DNA from: Serratia liquefaciens
GTDB lineage: Bacteria; Pseudomonadota; Gammaproteobacteria; Enterobacterales; Enterobacteriaceae
Reading direction: 5' to 3'
DNA: 64,000 bases
NCBI GenBank assembly: GCA_012719855.1
Contig: JAAXZN010000006.1
Coordinates: 115,702 to 179,701 of the forward strand
Part shown: in pieces, positions 61,557 to 64,000 of the stretch
How the letters are laid out: every line of letters begins with the position of its first letter
Position numbering within the stretch: the stretch's first letter is position 1
The notes under the pieces: model-generated
What the model was told of the DNA's origin: nothing
The model's input: only the letters and a program-made list of their open reading frames with translations
Database searches by the model: none
Translations under genes and position numbers: made by a program

Positions 61557-62627
61557 ATGCCAGCAGGTACTTTAACCCTAACGAACAACTCCGCTGTAGT
61601 GAAGGGCGCAGGAACGGCATTCAATACCGAGCTGAAAGCCGGTGACATGATTGTGAGCGTTGTAGGCGGCGTAACCTACACGTTGCCGGTGAAAACCGTA
61701 GACAGCGCCACACAGGCCACGCTGATTAAAGCCTATGATGGCCCAACGCAAGCGGGCGCGGCATGGTATGCCGTACCGCGTGACGCGATGAACACCATCA
61801 CCGCTCAGCTGGCCGCAGAGACGGCGAAAGCGTTACGTGGGCTGAACCTTGATAAAACTAACTGGCAACAGGTATTCAGCGGCACCGGAAACATTACGGT
61901 AGCCCTCCCTGACGGCAGCACGTTTGCTGGCCCGGCATGGAATAGTTTTACTACCGCGCTCAATCTCAAGGCTGATAAAACTGAACTGAACAAAAAAGCC
62001 AATCAAAGTGGTTTAAATGCCGTTGCCAATACGGTGTCGGGTGCGGTGTTCAAGAGCAATAATCTGCTCGACGTACCAGACAAGGACGCCGCACGTAAAA
62101 ACCTTGGCCTTGGTTCAACAAACGCAGTTTTCTTTTCCGGGATTGCTTGTAGGCAGGGGGTAAGTGGTGGTTTCGGTAGCAATAAATACAATCTTTTCTG
62201 GAACACACAATCTCAGCTCGAGGCATGGGTGGATTCAACTCGCGTTGGTGGTGTAACGCTGTTTGCTATTAATTCAGACAAAGGGCTGAAACGGGATATC
62301 GTATACGTTGATGATAGCGATGCTGCTTATGCTCAGGTTGCAAAATGGAAAGTTGCAAAATTCAAATATAAGGAAAGGGGAATCATACCGCAGTCAGATG
62401 AAACACTTGGTTTCATCGCTAATGACCTTATACAACATTCGCCAGAGTGTGTGGAGGGTGAGGGCTTGCCAGATGATTATGACATCGAAAAAGACCCTAA
62501 TAACCCCAATGCGTATTTTTTAAATCAGATTGCTTTAACAGCAAAACTGACGCAGGCATTACAGGTAGCGATGAGAAGAATAGACGCATTGGAGAATTAC
62601 ATTATTAAATCTGGGAGTGATAAATAA
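61557..62627 (+). CDS. Tail fibre with S74 intramolecular chaperone domain
   Basis: The product has 356 aa from ATG 61557 with GGAG upstream. The first ~95 residues are a beta-rich attachment domain (TLTLTNNSAVVKGAGTAFNTEL). A short stalk and fibre segment follow. The last ~120 residues are a peptidase S74 chaperone: Ser240/Lys244 in NSDKGLKRDI, then KWKVAKFKYKERG, LGFIANDLIQHSPE. S74 trimerises the fibre and cleaves itself off. The next gene starts one base inside its stop. Confidence 0.88.
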   Translation: MPAGTLTLTNNSAVVKGAGTAFNTELKAGDMIVSVVGGVTYTLPVKTVDSATQATLIKAYDGPTQAGAAWYAVPRDAMNTITAQLAAETAKALRGLNLDKTNWQQVFSGTGNITVALPDGSTFAGPAWNSFTTALNLKADKTELNKKANQSGLNAVANTVSGAVFKSNNLLDVPDKDAARKNLGLGSTNAVFFSGIACRQGVSGGFGSNKYNLFWNTQSQLEAWVDSTRVGGVTLFAINSDKGLKRDIVYVDDSDAAYAQVAKWKVAKFKYKERGIIPQSDETLGFIANDLIQHSPECVEGEGLPDDYDIEKDPNNPNAYFLNQIALTAKLTQALQVAMRRIDALENYIIKSGSDK

Positions 62628-63769
62628 TGGTAGTAATTAGCGGCGTTTTAAAGGGGCCTTACGGTGATTCTCGATCCGGCGTAACCATTACGATGCGATC
62701 AATGAAAACATCGTCAACGGTGCTTAACCTGGCAAAATCGCAATCAGTGACAAATGACGGCGGCCAGTATTCGTTTAATGTTGAACCTGGTGCCTATGAA
62801 ATCATAATTTCCGTCTATGGTGCCCAGCCTGAACGGGTAGGCGCGATAGAGGTTTATACAGACTCGCTACCCGGCACGCTCAATGACTTCCTGCGCCGCC
62901 CTGGTGAAAGTGATCTCACACCAGAGATTGTTCAAACCGTAGATCGTCTACGTGCAGAGGCTGCGGCATCGGCTGCGGCCGCAAAAGTCAGCGAGCAGAA
63001 TGCAGAAAATAACGTAAAGCCTGTAACTGACGCGGGATTTGGTAATGGCCCACGCCACCGCACTGATGTTTATGCACAAGGAAATACGTCATTCCTCCAA
63101 CGGTTCAATGGGACTTCAGCTAATGTACCGGCAGCAGTCCTTGGGAGTGTTTTATCTATGCCAATGGATGGCGGGCCAACTTGCGGTTATATCGCTGTTA
63201 GCGCCAGCCGTGCGGCGTGGATTGGTAGCTCAAACTTCTCCGGAAAAGCGGTTACATGGGTGTCACTGTGGTCGTCAGGAAACACGACAGTAGACGCCAA
63301 CGGCTTTATCAAGAAAGCATCGCCGATCGCCAGGCTGTCTGGTGCACCTGAACAAATGGCGGATGATTACCTAGATGGATTTACCTTGGCTGGCAGCGTG
63401 GCCGTAAACAGTGAGGCGGAAGGGGTAGGCGCTGAGCGTATTTCTGTCGGGGTCTACAAAATCACCGGTTCGTTAGGCTTCGCTGAGGAAGGTTGGAACA
63501 TCGAAGTGCCCCAGGACGTTAACGGTAACCGCCTGTGCTTTGTTGAAACCAGCACCGGTAAGGACGGCACAATCTATGTGAAGGTCAGCAAACGCCGCTT
63601 TGACATCGATACCGCCGCGATTGTGGCTGGTGATCCGATGGATATTCCAGATGGTCGCTGGATTGACCTACGGCTTGAAATGCCGGTGCGGGAAGTTACT
63701 GAGGAGCCGGTTCCAGACGAACAGGAACAACTGGCCGATGAACAGCCATTCGAAGCTGCAGAACCATAA
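62627..63769 (+). CDS. Side tail fibre with phage_tail_N (Stf-type) domain
   Basis: The protein has 380 aa. It starts MVVISGVLKGPYGDSRSGVTITM and YSFNVEPGAYEIIISV, the N-terminal virion-attachment domain of lambda Stf-type fibres (phage_tail_N). A short helical spacer (Ala-rich, about 113-133) leads to a compact beta-rich distal part. It is short for a side fibre. The Glu/Pro-rich C-terminus (EEPVPDEQEQLADEQ) is unusual. Confidence 0.88.
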   Translation: MVVISGVLKGPYGDSRSGVTITMRSMKTSSTVLNLAKSQSVTNDGGQYSFNVEPGAYEIIISVYGAQPERVGAIEVYTDSLPGTLNDFLRRPGESDLTPEIVQTVDRLRAEAAASAAAAKVSEQNAENNVKPVTDAGFGNGPRHRTDVYAQGNTSFLQRFNGTSANVPAAVLGSVLSMPMDGGPTCGYIAVSASRAAWIGSSNFSGKAVTWVSLWSSGNTTVDANGFIKKASPIARLSGAPEQMADDYLDGFTLAGSVAVNSEAEGVGAERISVGVYKITGSLGFAEEGWNIEVPQDVNGNRLCFVETSTGKDGTIYVKVSKRRFDIDTAAIVAGDPMDIPDGRWIDLRLEMPVREVTEEPVPDEQEQLADEQPFEAAEP

Positions 63770-63777
63770 TGCAAAAT

Positions 63778-63807
63778 GCCGGGGCGCCCCGGCTTCATTG
63801 TTTTTTT
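63778..63807. terminator. Terminator at the end of the tail operon
   Basis: GCCGGGG-CG-CCCCGGC is followed on the plus strand by TTCATTGTTTTTTT. It ends the late operon and lies between convergent genes; on the minus strand the stem is followed only by ATTTTG. Confidence 0.88.
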
Positions 63808-64000
63808 AAAGCATCGGCCATCGACTGCATTTTTGCAGCCAACCCACCCAGTTCGCTGATAATTCTTTCCTTCGAATGATCTGGGGGCGCCTCAATCATT
63901 TCTATGACCTGTTCGATCATGTGGGCTCGCGTTGCGAGTTCCGTTATCGATGCACGCCGCCGATTTTCCTCCTCCTCACCCCACTCATTCTCTTCGAAGG
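63795..64000 (-). CDS. C-terminal part of a reversed prophage gene, unknown
   Basis: The minus strand is open from the window edge to TGA at 63797-63795. The 68 visible residues are helical and strongly charged: an acidic segment (ENEWGEEEENRRR), then SITELATRAHMIEQVIEMIE and SELGGLAAKMQSMADAL. The start is beyond base 64000. The overlap of its stop with the tail-operon terminator supports a convergent end. It is probably another accessory gene. Confidence 0.6.
   Translation of the reverse strand, partial: FEENEWGEEEENRRRASITELATRAHMIEQVIEMIEAPPDHSKERIISELGGLAAKMQSMADALKKQ

Noticed and set aside
62000..64000. Right attachment site (second copy of the tRNA-Ser 3' end)
   Set aside because: No match to the T-arm/acceptor segment is visible in the window.

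Overview
The window is chromosomal DNA from an enterobacterium, most likely Serratia or a close relative. This is inferred from the OmpA and SulA sequences and from gene order that matches the E. coli 21-22 minute region almost gene for gene. It holds about 24.4 kb of core chromosome followed by about 39.6 kb of an integrated siphovirus-type prophage that runs off the right edge.

Core chromosome (1-24409): the 3' end of rlmL, then uup and the pqiABC lipid-transport operon, rmf, fabA, lonH, matP, ompA, sulA, sxy, yccS, yccF, helD, mgsA, yccT (csgI), yccU, hspQ, rlmI, acyP, tusE, yccA and the tRNA-Ser(TGA) gene. The one clear departure from the E. coli order is a two-gene operon between rmf and fabA. 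It encodes a second FabF-type ketoacyl-ACP synthase and an HxlR regulator, with a palindrome just upstream of the regulator. Several control sites can be read directly: a LexA box at sulA, FadR- and FabR-type sites at fabA, a sigma-32 type promoter at hspQ and the conserved ompA promoter block.

Prophage early region (24410-37040): a P4-type tyrosine integrase sits next to the 3' end of tRNA-Ser. It is followed by an iteron-like array around an A+T-rich core, an orphan gene, an AlpA regulator, a BRO-type antirepressor, a divergent control region, an Icd-like gene, an HNH/AP2 endonuclease fused to a second domain, a run of overlapping small genes, an ORF6N antirepressor, a DUF927/P-loop replication protein, SSB, a helix-turn-helix protein and a zinc-finger Q-type antiterminator. 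I see no CI-type repressor. The best switch candidate is an overlooked minus-strand ribbon-helix-helix gene at 28652-28837, whose promoter faces that of the Icd-like operon across TCCACC repeats.

Late region (37040-64000): a leader of about 1.4 kb contains three intrinsic terminators, an MgrB-like micro-membrane protein, a tRNA with a six-base anticodon loop, tRNA-Gly(TCC) and a reversed membrane-protein gene. Next come holin, lysozyme and nested Rz/Rz1, then HK97-type packaging and head genes (HNH, terS, terL, portal, ClpP-like protease, capsid). The lambda-like tail genes follow: connectors, tube, Ig-like domain, G/GT, tape measure, M, L, K, I, J and fibres. Two canonical -1 slippery heptamers are visible, one for G/GT and one that would fuse the tail tube to the Ig-like domain. 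Accessory genes break the tail operon between K and I and between I and J, and each insertion is followed by an intrinsic terminator. The window ends inside a minus-strand gene, and no right attachment site is seen.
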